A stretch of DNA of 64,000 nt from Paraburkholderia caffeinitolerans (GTDB taxonomy: Bacteria > Pseudomonadota > Gammaproteobacteria > Burkholderiales > Burkholderiaceae). The notes below the pieces were generated by a model. The model did not search any database, was not told the DNA's origin, and saw nothing but the letters and a program-made list of their open reading frames with translations. The translations under genes were made by a program, and so were the position numbers. The stretch covers positions 1 to 64,000 of the forward strand of contig NZ_CADIKL010000025.1 of assembly GCF_902859945.1 (NCBI RefSeq), written 5' to 3'. Of the stretch, positions 17,899 to 25,993 are shown in pieces (the first letter of the stretch is position 1; the number at the start of each line of letters is the position of its first letter).

Positions 17899-18324
17899 GT
17901 GCCGACACCGCATCAAATCCACCGCGCCAGACTTCTGCGTAAAAACATGACAGACGCGGAACAGCTGCTGTGGCGCCACCTCCGCGCCCACCGCCTATGC
18001 GGCCATAAATTCCGCAGGCAGCAACCCATAGGCCCCTATATCGTGGACTTCGTGCATTTCGGTGCGCGCCTGGTCATCGAGGCCGATGGCGGGCAGCACA
18101 ACGGCAGCGCCGGCGACGCGGTACGCGATGCCTGGTTGCAGAGCCAGGGCTTCACCGTACTGCGCTTCTGGAACGACGAGATATTGCTGAACATCGAAGG
18201 GGTGCTCGAGGCAGTTCTCAATGAACTCGCCAAAGGGCGCTCTCCTCGCTCCCCCTCTCCCCCGGCCCCTCTCCCTCAGGGAGAGGGGCGATCGCGGACT
18301 TTTATCGACACGGAATTTCTATGA
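17899..18324 (+). CDS. DUF559 (endonuclease-fold) protein inserted in the prp operon
   Basis: 141 residues from the GTG at 17899, where homology to the family begins (HQIHRARLLRKNMTDAEQLLWRHLR). The DUF559 core follows: HKFRRQQPIGPYIVDFV, then ARLVIEADGGQHN and a C-terminal QGFTVLRFWNDEILLNIEGV. The IVDFV acidic residue and the E-x-D region are the probable metal site of a PD-(D/E)XK-like nuclease fold, related to Vsr. The C-terminal tail (PPAPLPQGEG) is encoded by a GC hairpin repeat. Its TGA overlaps the prpF ATG (ATGA). The gene has no known role in propionate metabolism and is likely a hitch-hiker. Confidence 0.85.
   Translation: MPTPHQIHRARLLRKNMTDAEQLLWRHLRAHRLCGHKFRRQQPIGPYIVDFVHFGARLVIEADGGQHNGSAGDAVRDAWLQSQGFTVLRFWNDEILLNIEGVLEAVLNELAKGRSPRSPSPPAPLPQGEGRSRTFIDTEFL
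18266..18288. repeat. GC hairpin inside the 3' end of the DUF559 gene
   Basis: CCCCTCTCCC and GGGAGAGGGG form a 10-base stem (11 with the outer G-C pair) around TCA. It is nearly the same sequence as the hairpin at 17855-17880, and the coding tail PPAPLPQGEG is simply its translation. Confidence 0.75.
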
Positions 18325-19511
18325 GTCATATTCCCCAGATCAAGATCCCCGCCACCTACATTCGCGGTGGCACCAGTAAAGGCGTGTTCTTCCGCCTCCA
18401 GGATCTGCCCGAAGCCGCGCAAAAGCCGGGCGAGGCGCGCGACAAGCTGCTCATGCGCGTGATCGGCAGCCCCGACCCCTACGGCAAGCAGATCGACGGC
18501 ATGGGCGGCGCCACCTCCAGCACCAGCAAGACCGTGATCGTCGCTAAAAGCAGCAAGCCCGATCATGACGTCGACTATCTGTTCGGCCAGGTCGCCATCG
18601 ACAAAGCGTTCGTCGACTGGAGCGGCAACTGCGGCAACCTCTCGGCCGCCGTGGGTCCGTTCGCCATCAGCGGCGGCCTCGTCGACCCGAGCCGCATTCC
18701 GGCCAACGGCACGGCCACCGTGCGCATCTGGCAAGCCAACATCGGCAAAACCATCGTCGCGCACGTGCCCATCACGAACGGCGAGGTGCAGGAAACCGGC
18801 GACTTCGAACTCGACGGCGTGACCTTTCCGGCCGCCGAAGTGCAGCTCGAGTTCCTCGACCCCGCCGCCGAGGAAGAAGGCGCGGGCGGCGCGATGTTCC
18901 CCACCGGCCAGCTCGTGGACGACCTCGAAGTGCCGGGCGTCGGCACGCTCAAGGCCACCATGATCAACGCGGGCATTCCGACGATCTTCGTGAACGCCGA
19001 GGCCATCGGCTACACCGGCATGGAACTGCAGGACGCCATCAACGGCGACGCCGAGGCGCTGAAGAAGTTCGAGACCATCCGCGCGCACGGCGCGCTGCGC
19101 ATGGGCCTCATCAAGAACCTCGACGAGATCGCCACGCGCCAGCACACGCCCAAGATCGCCTTCGTGGCGAAGCCGCAGGCCTATGCCGCGTCGAGCGGCA
19201 AGCGCGTGGAAGCCGGCGACGTCGATCTACTGGTGCGCGCAATGTCGATGGGCAAGCTCCACCACGCCATGATGGGCACGGCGGCGGTGGCGATCGGCAC
19301 GGCGGCAGCCATTCCGGGCACGCTCGTGAATCTCGCGGCAGGCGGCGGCGAGCGCAACGCTGTGCGTTTCGGGCATCCGTCGGGCACGCTGCGCGTGGGC
19401 GCCGAGGCACACGAGGAAAACGGCGAGTGGGTGGTCAAGAAAGCCATCATGAGCCGCAGCGCGCGAGTGCTGATGGAAGGGTCGGTGCGGGTGCCGGGAG
19501 ATGCGTTTTAA
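18321..19511 (+). CDS. prpF: PrpF, 2-methylaconitate cis-trans isomerase
   Basis: 396 residues. It isomerises the AcnD product so that aconitase can rehydrate it to 2-methylisocitrate; AcnD and PrpF always work as a pair. The protein has the diaminopimelate-epimerase-like double fold, with IRGGTSKGVFFRLQDLP at the start, GNCGNLSAAVGPFAI in the middle, and AGGGERNAVRFGHPSG near the end. Typical PrpF length is about 395. The start codon overlaps the DUF559 stop, so translation is coupled to that gene. Last gene of the operon, followed by a terminator. Confidence 0.96.
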   Translation: MSHIPQIKIPATYIRGGTSKGVFFRLQDLPEAAQKPGEARDKLLMRVIGSPDPYGKQIDGMGGATSSTSKTVIVAKSSKPDHDVDYLFGQVAIDKAFVDWSGNCGNLSAAVGPFAISGGLVDPSRIPANGTATVRIWQANIGKTIVAHVPITNGEVQETGDFELDGVTFPAAEVQLEFLDPAAEEEGAGGAMFPTGQLVDDLEVPGVGTLKATMINAGIPTIFVNAEAIGYTGMELQDAINGDAEALKKFETIRAHGALRMGLIKNLDEIATRQHTPKIAFVAKPQAYAASSGKRVEAGDVDLLVRAMSMGKLHHAMMGTAAVAIGTAAAIPGTLVNLAAGGGERNAVRFGHPSGTLRVGAEAHEENGEWVVKKAIMSRSARVLMEGSVRVPGDAF

Positions 19512-19561
19512 GGTGCGGTTTTAAAGCGGCTTTAAGCAGCGCGCGGTTTGCGCTGATTGAA

Positions 19562-19599
19562 AAAAACGCCCTGGCGCTGCGATGCGTCAGGGCGTTTTT
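19562..19599 (+). terminator. Rho-independent terminator after prpF
   Basis: AAAAACGCCCTG pairs with CAGGGCGTTTTT, extended by GCGC/GCGT, around a short loop, and is followed by TTTTGCTTTT. The flanking A-run makes it potentially bidirectional. It closes the prp operon 50 bases after prpF. Confidence 0.9.
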
Positions 19600-19656
19600 G
19601 CTTTTCAGCAATGTTTCTCTAACCAACGACAGGATCGCCTATGGACGCATCGAAAC

Positions 19657-19674
19657 TAGCATCATCTGATGCTA
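19657..19674. promoter_or_regulatory. Palindromic operator of the vapBC operon
   Basis: TAGCATC-ATCT-GATGCTA is a perfect 7-base inverted repeat 34 bases before the vapB ATG, overlapping an AT-rich -10-like region (TATATTTAA). Position and symmetry fit autorepression by a VapBC complex. Confidence 0.6.
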
Positions 19675-19707
19675 TATTTAATGCATGCACATTGGGAGGC
19701 AACCGTC

Positions 19708-19905
19708 ATGCGCACCACCATCGCTCTCGACGACGACTTGATCGCCAAAGCCCAGGCGTATACCGGTCTGGAAGAAAAGACGGCGCTCGTGCGCGAAGCC
19801 CTCAAAGCCCTTATCCAGCGGGAAGCTTCGCGACGGCTTGCGAATCTTGGCGGCAGTCAACCCGGCATCGTGGCCGCGCCGCGCCGCCGGACGGATACCG
19901 AATGA
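19708..19905 (+). CDS. VapB-type antitoxin
   Basis: 65 residues from the ATG at 19708, with GGGAGG just upstream; an in-frame ATG at 19669 has no ribosome site. The N-terminus MRTTIALDDDLIAKAQAYTG, followed by EKTALVREALKALIQRE, is the ribbon-helix-helix DNA-binding domain seen in VapB and ParD-like antitoxins. The C-terminal Arg/Pro-rich tail should wrap the toxin. Its TGA overlaps the toxin ATG (ATGA). It probably represses its own promoter at the palindrome at 19657-19674. Confidence 0.9.
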   Translation: MRTTIALDDDLIAKAQAYTGLEEKTALVREALKALIQREASRRLANLGGSQPGIVAAPRRRTDTE

Positions 19906-20273
19906 TTCTCGTCGACACATCGATCTGGATCGACCATTTCAACGCCGCCGACCCCATGCTGATTGGCCTGCTCACAGACGAGCGCGTGCTCGCGCACGCT
20001 TATGTGATCGGGGAAATTTCGCTGGGCAGCCTGCGCGAGCGCGATGTCGTCCTCGGCGCCTTGCGCGACCTGCCAGCCGCACCCATCGCCACGCCGGACG
20101 AGACGTTCTATCTGATCGAGCAAGCGAAGCTGGCCAATCGGGGGATCGGCTACGTCGACACCAGCCTGCTTGCGTCGGCGCGCCTGCAACCCGGCGTTAC
20201 GATCTGGACGCGCGACAAGCGGCTTGGGAAGGTTGCCGGCGAACTCGGTCTCGCCGCGCAAATCGGGCACTAG
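19902..20273 (+). CDS. vapC: VapC-type PIN-domain ribonuclease toxin
   Basis: 123 residues. The PIN fold carries all four acidic residues expected for Mg-dependent RNase activity: D5 in LVDTSIWIDHF, E in VIGEISLGSL, D in GIGYVDTSLLASA and D in IWTRDKRLGKVA. VapC toxins cut tRNA or rRNA; the target cannot be read from sequence. Start and stop overlap arrangement with the antitoxin (ATGA) gives tight coupling. Intact, so the module is probably functional. Confidence 0.93.
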   Translation: MILVDTSIWIDHFNAADPMLIGLLTDERVLAHAYVIGEISLGSLRERDVVLGALRDLPAAPIATPDETFYLIEQAKLANRGIGYVDTSLLASARLQPGVTIWTRDKRLGKVAGELGLAAQIGH

Positions 20274-20326
20274 AAAGAACCGCAAAAAAGCACGACGCCC
20301 TTGAGCCGCGCTCCGAAACCGCGCGC

Positions 20327-21223
20327 TCAGCTCTGCGGCGTGGGCAAATACGGCATCGGGTCGACCGGCTTGCCGTCGCGGCGCACCTCGAACATCACTG
20401 CAACGCGGTCGTTGTTCTCGCTGCCCATCTCAGCAATCTGCTGGCCCTGGCGGACCACGTCGCCTGTCCTCACAAGCAGACGCCGGTTATGCGAGTAAGC
20501 CGTCAGGAAGTCCTTGTTGTGCTGGACGATGATCAGACTGCCGTACTCGTTCAGGCCCGTGCCTGCGTACATGACCTTGCCGTCGGCGGCGGCAATCACG
20601 GGGTCGCCGGCCTTGCCCGCGATCTCGATGCCGCGCGTCGTGCCCGGCTCGAACGGCTCCACCACCTTGCCCCGAGCCGGCCACACCAGCGCCACGCTGC
20701 GGGCATGGCGCTTGACTTCGGCTGCGACCTGACGGCTGTCCTCGGCGCTGGCCGCCGAATCGGTCGCCGCGCCTGTTCCCGCAGTTGCGCCGCCGGACTG
20801 CGCGGGCGCGGCGGTTTGCACCGTGATCGTCTGCTTCGAGACCAGCTTGAGCGACTGGCCGATCCGTACGTGGCTGTCAGGCTTGATGCCATTCCATGCC
20901 GCCAGATCCTTGACCGCAACTTTGTGGCTCGCCGCGATGCCCAGCAGCGAGTCGCCACGGCGCACGCGCACCCACGTGGTCTTCGTGACCACGCGTGTGA
21001 CGGGCGCGGCTGCCTGCTGCGGGCTCGCCGACGCTTTGGCGGCCGTGGCGGCCGCATCCGACGCGGGGCTCGCCGCAGCCGATTGATCGGGCTGCGGCTG
21101 CGCCGGTTGCTGGTCAACGTTTGCGCAAGCGCCCAGCAAGGCCGCGAGGCCGAAGCCTGCGAGGCATTGCCACAGACGGCGCGTCGGACCGTTGGCGCGC
21201 TGCCAGGAACGATTCTCGAACAT
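20327..21223 (-). CDS. NlpD-like LysM/LytM lipoprotein, catalytically degenerate
   Basis: 298 residues from the ATG at 21223, with AGGAGAG upstream. The signal ends in a lipobox (GLAALLGAC), followed by an Ala/Gln/Pro linker, a LysM peptidoglycan-binding domain (VRRGDSLLGIAASHKVAVKDLAAWNGIKPDSHVRIGQSLKL split over about 88-130), and a C-terminal LytM (M23) domain (about 190-295). The metal ligands of active M23 enzymes are absent: the segment reads RGIEIAG, and TAYSHNRRLLV lacks the HxH. That is the NlpD pattern: an activator of cell-division amidases, not a hydrolase. It is a second NlpD-type protein away from the surE-pcm-rpoS context. Confidence 0.88.
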   Translation of the reverse strand: MFENRSWQRANGPTRRLWQCLAGFGLAALLGACANVDQQPAQPQPDQSAAASPASDAAATAAKASASPQQAAAPVTRVVTKTTWVRVRRGDSLLGIAASHKVAVKDLAAWNGIKPDSHVRIGQSLKLVSKQTITVQTAAPAQSGGATAGTGAATDSAASAEDSRQVAAEVKRHARSVALVWPARGKVVEPFEPGTTRGIEIAGKAGDPVIAAADGKVMYAGTGLNEYGSLIIVQHNKDFLTAYSHNRRLLVRTGDVVRQGQQIAEMGSENNDRVAVMFEVRRDGKPVDPMPYLPTPQS

Positions 21224-21621
21224 GATTGTTGCTCTCCTGTCCCATGCAAAGCCGCTCATCGCAACGGAACGCCACTCGAGCGGCCTGATCGGGTCTGCAG
21301 CGTCGCAACGCGCTCCCCTTCCGCTCGCCGGCCAGACTCACGCGCCGACCCGCTCCCATCTGCATTCAAAATGCGTGCTTTACATGACAAAATCCGCTAC
21401 CGTCGCGCAAATCCTATGACAGCAGCTCCGAATCCATCTTGAAAACCGTCTGACATTGTAAAACGCATTTCACACATATCCGGCAGGCAACAACACTCTG
21501 ATACAAATCTTAAAAATACGAAGAATCCTCTTGCCCCGCGTTTGCTGAAATAGAGTCAGATCAAATCGCACCCCCTCCGACATATCGGCAAGCTGAATTA
21601 GAACTTAAGTAGCCGCGCCCC

Positions 21622-21650
21622 CTGAAAGCCATTTGAAACTCATGTAATAT
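21622..21650 (+). promoter_or_regulatory. Candidate sigma-70 promoter of a short leader or small RNA
   Basis: CTGAAA at 21622-21627 and TAATAT at 21645-21650 are separated by 17 bases. Transcription would start near 21656 and meet the terminator hairpin at 21717-21748 after about 90 bases. Confidence 0.45.
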
Positions 21651-21655
21651 TGCCC

Positions 21656-21750
21656 CCGTCAAGCGGATAACCCGGAACATGGGAACCCTGACGCGTCAAT
21701 TCAGGTCATTCCTGGGGCCTCCGTTGTTCATTCGCGGGGGCTTTTGACTT
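21656..21750 (+). ncRNA. Candidate ~90-nt terminated RNA upstream of opgC
   Basis: A stretch with a promoter-like pair upstream and a terminator at its end, and no open frame. It contains small complementary segments (CCGG...CCGG, the palindrome TGACGCGTCA, CCTGA...TCAGG). It could be a small RNA or an attenuating leader for the OpgC-like gene, whose ATG is 117 bases further on. No known RNA family could be matched. Confidence 0.4.
21717..21748 (+). terminator. Terminator-like hairpin upstream of opgC
   Basis: GCCTCCG pairs with CGGGGGC (one G-T pair) around an 11-base loop, followed by TTTTGACTTTT. It sits before the OpgC-like gene, so it either ends a small RNA or attenuates that gene. Confidence 0.6.
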
Positions 21751-21866
21751 TTCGCGCCACTCCGGCTTCGCGCGGGAGGCGGCCCGCCACTGCAGCGTTT
21801 TTTTGCACGCGCCAGCGCGGCCGTGCGCGCCCTCCCGGCGCGCCACAGCCGGCTGACGCCGGATCC

Positions 21867-22967
21867 ATGTCACAGTCAACCAAACGTCTCGTCGAACTCG
21901 ACTTCTTTCGTGGCCTTGTCCTGCTGATCATCGTCGTCGATCACATCGGCGGCAGCATCCTCTCGCGCGTCACGCTGCATGCCTACGCGCTGTGCGATGC
22001 CGCCGAGGTGTTCGTGTTCCTCGGCGGCTTCGCCACGGCCACCGCGTGGGCCGCGCTCTGCGCGCGCCGTACCGAGGCCGCCGCGCGCCAGCGCTTCATC
22101 AAGCGCGCGTTCGAGATCTACCGCGCCTTCGTGGTCACCGCGCTGCTCATGCTGCTCGTGACCGCGATCATGGTCGCCTGCAACGTCGACGCGCCTAACC
22201 TCGCCACCACCGATCTCGACGATCTCACGCTCGCCCCCGCCGCCGCGCTGCGCGACATCGTGCTGCTGCGCCGCCAGCCGTATCTCGCGGGCGTGCTGCC
22301 GATGTACGCGTGCTTCGCGCTGGCCGCGCCGCTGGCCCTGCCGCTCGCGCGCACGCGCCCGTGGCTGCTGGCCGCCATCAGCTTCGCGCTGTGGGCCATC
22401 GGCCCGTACGTCACGCCGTGGCTGCCGCACGTGGCCGACGTCAACTGGGATTTCAATCCGTTCGGCTGGCAATTGATGTTCGTGGCCGGCGTGATCGCCC
22501 AGGCACAGCCGGTGTTCCAGAGCGTCACCGCGCAGCGCAAGCTCGGCGCCTTTGTCACCGCGCTCGCGCTCGCCGTGGTCGTGGCAGCCGCCGTCTACCG
22601 CCTGCATCTGGGCAACACCGCGCTCGACGGCGACTACAAGCGCAACCTCGCGTGGTTCCGCGCCGTCAACTTCTTCGGCATCGCGTGGCTCACCGCGCAT
22701 ATGATCCGGCTCGGCTGGGCGAAGAAGGTCGCCGCCGCGCTGCCGTGGGTGGGCTTGGTGGGCCGCAAGGGGATGCTGTCGTTCGTGGCCGGCGCGGTCA
22801 TTTCGCTGACGGTGGATTCGGTGCTCTACTGGTACACCGACGGCTATCTGAACGTGCCGCTCGGCCTCGCCGCCGACGCCATCGCGCTAACCTCTCTGCT
22901 GCTGGTTGCGCGCGCATCCGATCCGCTCAAGCGTCTGCTGCCCTCGCGCGCCAAGGTGTCGGCCTGA
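21867..22967 (+). CDS. OpgC-family membrane acyltransferase
   Basis: 366 residues from the ATG at 21867; the frame is open back to 21744, but that extension runs into the terminator hairpin and is Arg/Pro-rich. About ten transmembrane helices are visible. The start KRLVELDFFRGLVLLIIVVDHIGG is the OpgC signature, with the conserved D-x-x-R-G-x and D-H. OpgC adds succinyl groups to periplasmic glucans; related proteins acylate other surface glycans. No opgG/opgH glucan synthesis genes are nearby. An esterase gene follows 55 bases downstream on the same strand. Confidence 0.87.
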   Translation: MSQSTKRLVELDFFRGLVLLIIVVDHIGGSILSRVTLHAYALCDAAEVFVFLGGFATATAWAALCARRTEAAARQRFIKRAFEIYRAFVVTALLMLLVTAIMVACNVDAPNLATTDLDDLTLAPAAALRDIVLLRRQPYLAGVLPMYACFALAAPLALPLARTRPWLLAAISFALWAIGPYVTPWLPHVADVNWDFNPFGWQLMFVAGVIAQAQPVFQSVTAQRKLGAFVTALALAVVVAAAVYRLHLGNTALDGDYKRNLAWFRAVNFFGIAWLTAHMIRLGWAKKVAAALPWVGLVGRKGMLSFVAGAVISLTVDSVLYWYTDGYLNVPLGLAADAIALTSLLLVARASDPLKRLLPSRAKVSA

Positions 22968-23022
22968 GGTGTCGGCCTGAGAAGCGCCGCCGCGCTTCCG
23001 GCGCGCACGGGCCGCTGCTAGC

Positions 23023-23991
23023 ATGATGAGCCCGCGCGCCACTGACGCGCCTTCCACATCGCCCTCTCCTGCCATGCGCAGACATCCCCGCACCGTGCTG
23101 TTCGGCTCGCCTTTCGCTGCGTCGCGCGCGGCGCACGTCGTGCTCCGCTCGGCGCTCGCGATCCTCATGGCCTTCGTGACCTTCGCGGCCCTCGTGCCGT
23201 TTGCCGGGCGCGCCCTGGCCAGCACGGTCGCCATGCACAACTTCCACGCGACGGCACTCGGGCGCGACTGGCCTTACGCGGTCTACCTGCCTACCGGCTA
23301 TCACGCCGACGCGGCACGCTATCCAGTGCTCTACCTGCTGCACGGCAACAACGGCGACGCGATGGACTGGGTCACGCAAGGCGACCTGCAAAACGCCGCC
23401 GATACGCTGATCGCCCGTCACGAGATTCCCCCGGTCGTGATCGTGATGCCGCAAGGCGGCACCGACTGGTACGTCGATCGCAAGGAAAAGATGGAAACGG
23501 CCTTCTTCGCCGACCTGATTCCGGAGATCGAGTCGCACTTCGCCGTCGAGGACGAGCGCGGCGGCCGGGCGATCGGAGGCGTCTCGATGGGCGGATTCGG
23601 CGCGCTGCGCTATACGCTCGAACACCCGGAGATGTTTTGCGGCACGCTGCTGCTCTCGCCGGCGATCTACTCGGGCGAGCCGCCGCTCTCGTCGTCGGCG
23701 CGGCGCGTGGGGGTGTTCGGCGAGCATCAGTTCGACCCGCGCGTCTGGCACACGCTCAACTATCCCGCGCTGTGGAGCAGCTATTTCGGGCGGCCCTGGC
23801 GCATCCCCATCTTCATCGCCTCGGGCGACGACGACCTCGTGATCCAGGCCGAGTCGTCGCTGCTCTACACGCGCTTGCGCGAGGCCGGCAATCCGGCGGC
23901 GCTGCGCATCGTCGATGGCGGCCACGTCTGGCCCGTCTGGCGCCAGTTGCTGCCCGCCGCGCTCAAGTACGCGCTCGCCTGCGTGCACTGA
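23023..23991 (+). CDS. Secreted alpha/beta-hydrolase esterase
   Basis: 322 residues. A long N-terminal hydrophobic segment (LRSALAILMAFVTFAALVPFAGRALA) is a signal peptide or anchor, so the enzyme acts outside the cytoplasm. The body is an esterase-D/tributyrin-esterase type hydrolase: YPVLYLLHGNNGD (oxyanion region), nucleophile serine in GGVSMGGFGALR, catalytic acid near IFIASGDDDLV and histidine in VDGGHVWPVW. It lies just after the OpgC gene and is probably cotranscribed; together they suggest addition and removal of an acyl group on an envelope component. The substrate is unknown. Confidence 0.85.
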   Translation: MMSPRATDAPSTSPSPAMRRHPRTVLFGSPFAASRAAHVVLRSALAILMAFVTFAALVPFAGRALASTVAMHNFHATALGRDWPYAVYLPTGYHADAARYPVLYLLHGNNGDAMDWVTQGDLQNAADTLIARHEIPPVVIVMPQGGTDWYVDRKEKMETAFFADLIPEIESHFAVEDERGGRAIGGVSMGGFGALRYTLEHPEMFCGTLLLSPAIYSGEPPLSSSARRVGVFGEHQFDPRVWHTLNYPALWSSYFGRPWRIPIFIASGDDDLVIQAESSLLYTRLREAGNPAALRIVDGGHVWPVWRQLLPAALKYALACVH

Positions 23992-24058
23992 GGCGGCGCT
24001 GAGGCGGTACTGAGCGCGGGCCGCCGGCCAAAGGCCAGGTAAACCCAAAGCGACCGCG

Positions 24059-25126
24059 TCACTCCGCCCAGTTCACCCACAGCACCGTCAGCACCGTCAT
24101 CAGCGCCGGGCCGATGAAAATGCCGATCAGCCCGAAGGTGGCCGCGCCGCCCAGGATGCCGAACAGCACGAGCAGGAAAGGCAGGCGCGTCGAATTGCCG
24201 ATCAGCACCGGCCGCACGAAGTGCTCGGCGACGAACACCACCACGCACCCGCACACCGCAAGCACGATGGCGCCGATGACCGAGCCCTGCACCAGCAGCC
24301 ACAGCGCCGCGCCGCAGAACACCACGGGCGCGCAGAACGGCACCATCGCCGCAATGGCCGTCACGGTGCCGAGCAGCGCCGCGTGCGGCACGCCGATGAG
24401 CATGTAGGCGAAGCCGAGCAGCACGCCCTCGCCCAGCCCGACGACCACGAGACCCGTCACGGTCGCGCGCACGGCCGAAGCCATGCGCTGCAGCAGTTGC
24501 GCGCCGTCCACGCCGAACGCGCGCCGCGCGCCGCGCATCACGGTGCCGGAGAGCCTCGGCCCCGCCTGAAAGATCACGAACAGCGTGACCAGCATGAAGC
24601 CGAAGGTCATCGACGCACGCAAGGCGCGCACGCCGAAATTCCGGCCGAACGACACGATGGCGTCGCTGTGCAGGTTCTTCATCGCCGACGAAGCATTGAG
24701 CGGCTGCGCGAGATTCTCTTGCCACCACGCGCTCACCTGGTGGCTGCCCATCGGCAGCCGCGCGACGAAATCGGGCACTGGCACGCCGTTCTGCTGGGCC
24801 GCGCGCAGCCACAGATAGAGCTCGTGGGCCTCGCCGGCCGCCTGGATCGCCGTAACCGTGATCGGCAATACGACCAGCAGCGCGATGGCTATCGTGAGCA
24901 CCGTTGCGATCCAGGTCGTGCGGCACTTGAACCAGCGATGCCGCTCGATGGCTTGATAGGCCGGCCACAGCGCGATCGCGACCACGCTCGCCCACGCCAC
25001 GGCCGGCAGGAACTCGCGCACGACCCACAGCGCGAGCAGGACGAGCACGGCGAACAACGCGGCGGAGGCGAAGCGCTGGAGTTTTTGCTCGTTTGCGGAG
25101 TTCGGAGCGGGTGGGCGTTGAATCAT
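24059..25126 (-). CDS. AI-2E-family (DUF20) membrane transporter
   Basis: 355 residues from the ATG at 25126, with AGAGG a few bases upstream; the frame upstream is non-homologous. The order of hydrophobic segments is that of the AI-2E/PerM family: paired helices at 20-60, one at about 70-95, a soluble stretch with LPMGSHQVSAWWQENL, then five helices to the C-terminus ending GLIGIFIGPALMTVLTVLWVNW. Family members have been linked to AI-2 export and to Na+/H+ exchange. No LuxS or other quorum gene is nearby, so the substrate is open. Confidence 0.9.
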   Translation of the reverse strand: MIQRPPAPNSANEQKLQRFASAALFAVLVLLALWVVREFLPAVAWASVVAIALWPAYQAIERHRWFKCRTTWIATVLTIAIALLVVLPITVTAIQAAGEAHELYLWLRAAQQNGVPVPDFVARLPMGSHQVSAWWQENLAQPLNASSAMKNLHSDAIVSFGRNFGVRALRASMTFGFMLVTLFVIFQAGPRLSGTVMRGARRAFGVDGAQLLQRMASAVRATVTGLVVVGLGEGVLLGFAYMLIGVPHAALLGTVTAIAAMVPFCAPVVFCGAALWLLVQGSVIGAIVLAVCGCVVVFVAEHFVRPVLIGNSTRLPFLLVLFGILGGAATFGLIGIFIGPALMTVLTVLWVNWAE

Positions 25127-25540
25127 GTAACCTCTTGAAAATTCGGCAAGACGGCTCGTGCGGTGCAGCAAAATTCTCCGATCCGAAGCCGAACCGGGGC
25201 AGCGTGTCATGCCTCAGGCAAGCCGCCAGCATAAGCGCGGCACACCCAAAACGCGAACGTCGGGTGCGACGACAGGCCGCGTTTCAGTAGATTTGCGCCA
25301 ACTTCCGGCGTTTCAACTCCCTCCTCCAGGCCCGTTTTTGTGTCGCGCCTGGTACAACACTGCGTTGCACAAATTCAGCAGGTCGAACCTTGACCGCCCG
25401 CAAACCCCCATTCCTTCGTTATCCGCAATGTGTCGCAGGGGGATTGTTTCTGTATCAGCAACGGTGTTTCTACCCCGGCACAATGGCTCTCGGCTGCGCA
25501 CAGGAATACAGTCCGGGCACACCCACTTACGGAGCCGACA
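25127..25540. other. Divergent intergenic region, nothing recognised
   Basis: 414 bases between the AI-2E transporter and the DUF3331 gene. Short frames on both strands lack domains and ribosome sites. Promoters for both genes must lie here, but no clear -35/-10 pair, operator palindrome, riboswitch or terminator was found by eye. Confidence 0.4.
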
Positions 25541-25831
25541 ATGACAAAGAACGCGTGCCTCGCGCTTGACGGAATCCACGGTGAACGCATTGAAATCCTC
25601 GAACAAACGGATTCGGCGCTCGTGATCCGCTGGGTCGAACCCGGCCGCTGCCACTACGGCGAGCAGCGCTGGCGCCGCCGCTCGGCGCATACCTCGGGAA
25701 CCTGCGCCGTCACGCGCCGCAAGATCCGCCGTGGCGACGCCGTGTTCAAGCCCGCCGAACGGCCGGCGCCGCTCAATGCTTCGGTGATGATCGCGGCGGA
25801 AGTGTTCGGCGACCTCGTCGACGCACTCTGA
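25541..25831 (+). CDS. DUF3331-domain protein
   Basis: 96 residues from the ATG at 25541, with GGAG upstream. Features of the family are seen: VIRWVEPGRCHYGEQRWRRR, a second cysteine in SGTCAVTRRKIRRGDAVFKP and a hydrophobic end ASVMIAAEVF. The CxxC-less cysteine spacing and RR-rich segment suggest a small, possibly nucleic-acid-binding zinc or redox fold, but no function is known. The family is largely restricted to Burkholderia-type genomes. It stands alone before the ribonucleotide reductase. Confidence 0.85.
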   Translation: MTKNACLALDGIHGERIEILEQTDSALVIRWVEPGRCHYGEQRWRRRSAHTSGTCAVTRRKIRRGDAVFKPAERPAPLNASVMIAAEVFGDLVDAL

Positions 25832-25993
25832 TCCTCTCCGGCGACACTCAGGCGCCACTGCGGTAAGGTTGCACAAGATGGCGCCGGTTGCGCACAGCAT
25901 GCGCGGCAGACGCCCCGTCCCGCAACCGCCGCCACGCTCATCGCACCCGTTGTTTTCGCCCCTGTGAGGCGCGGCGCTCCAAGAGACCCCGCC

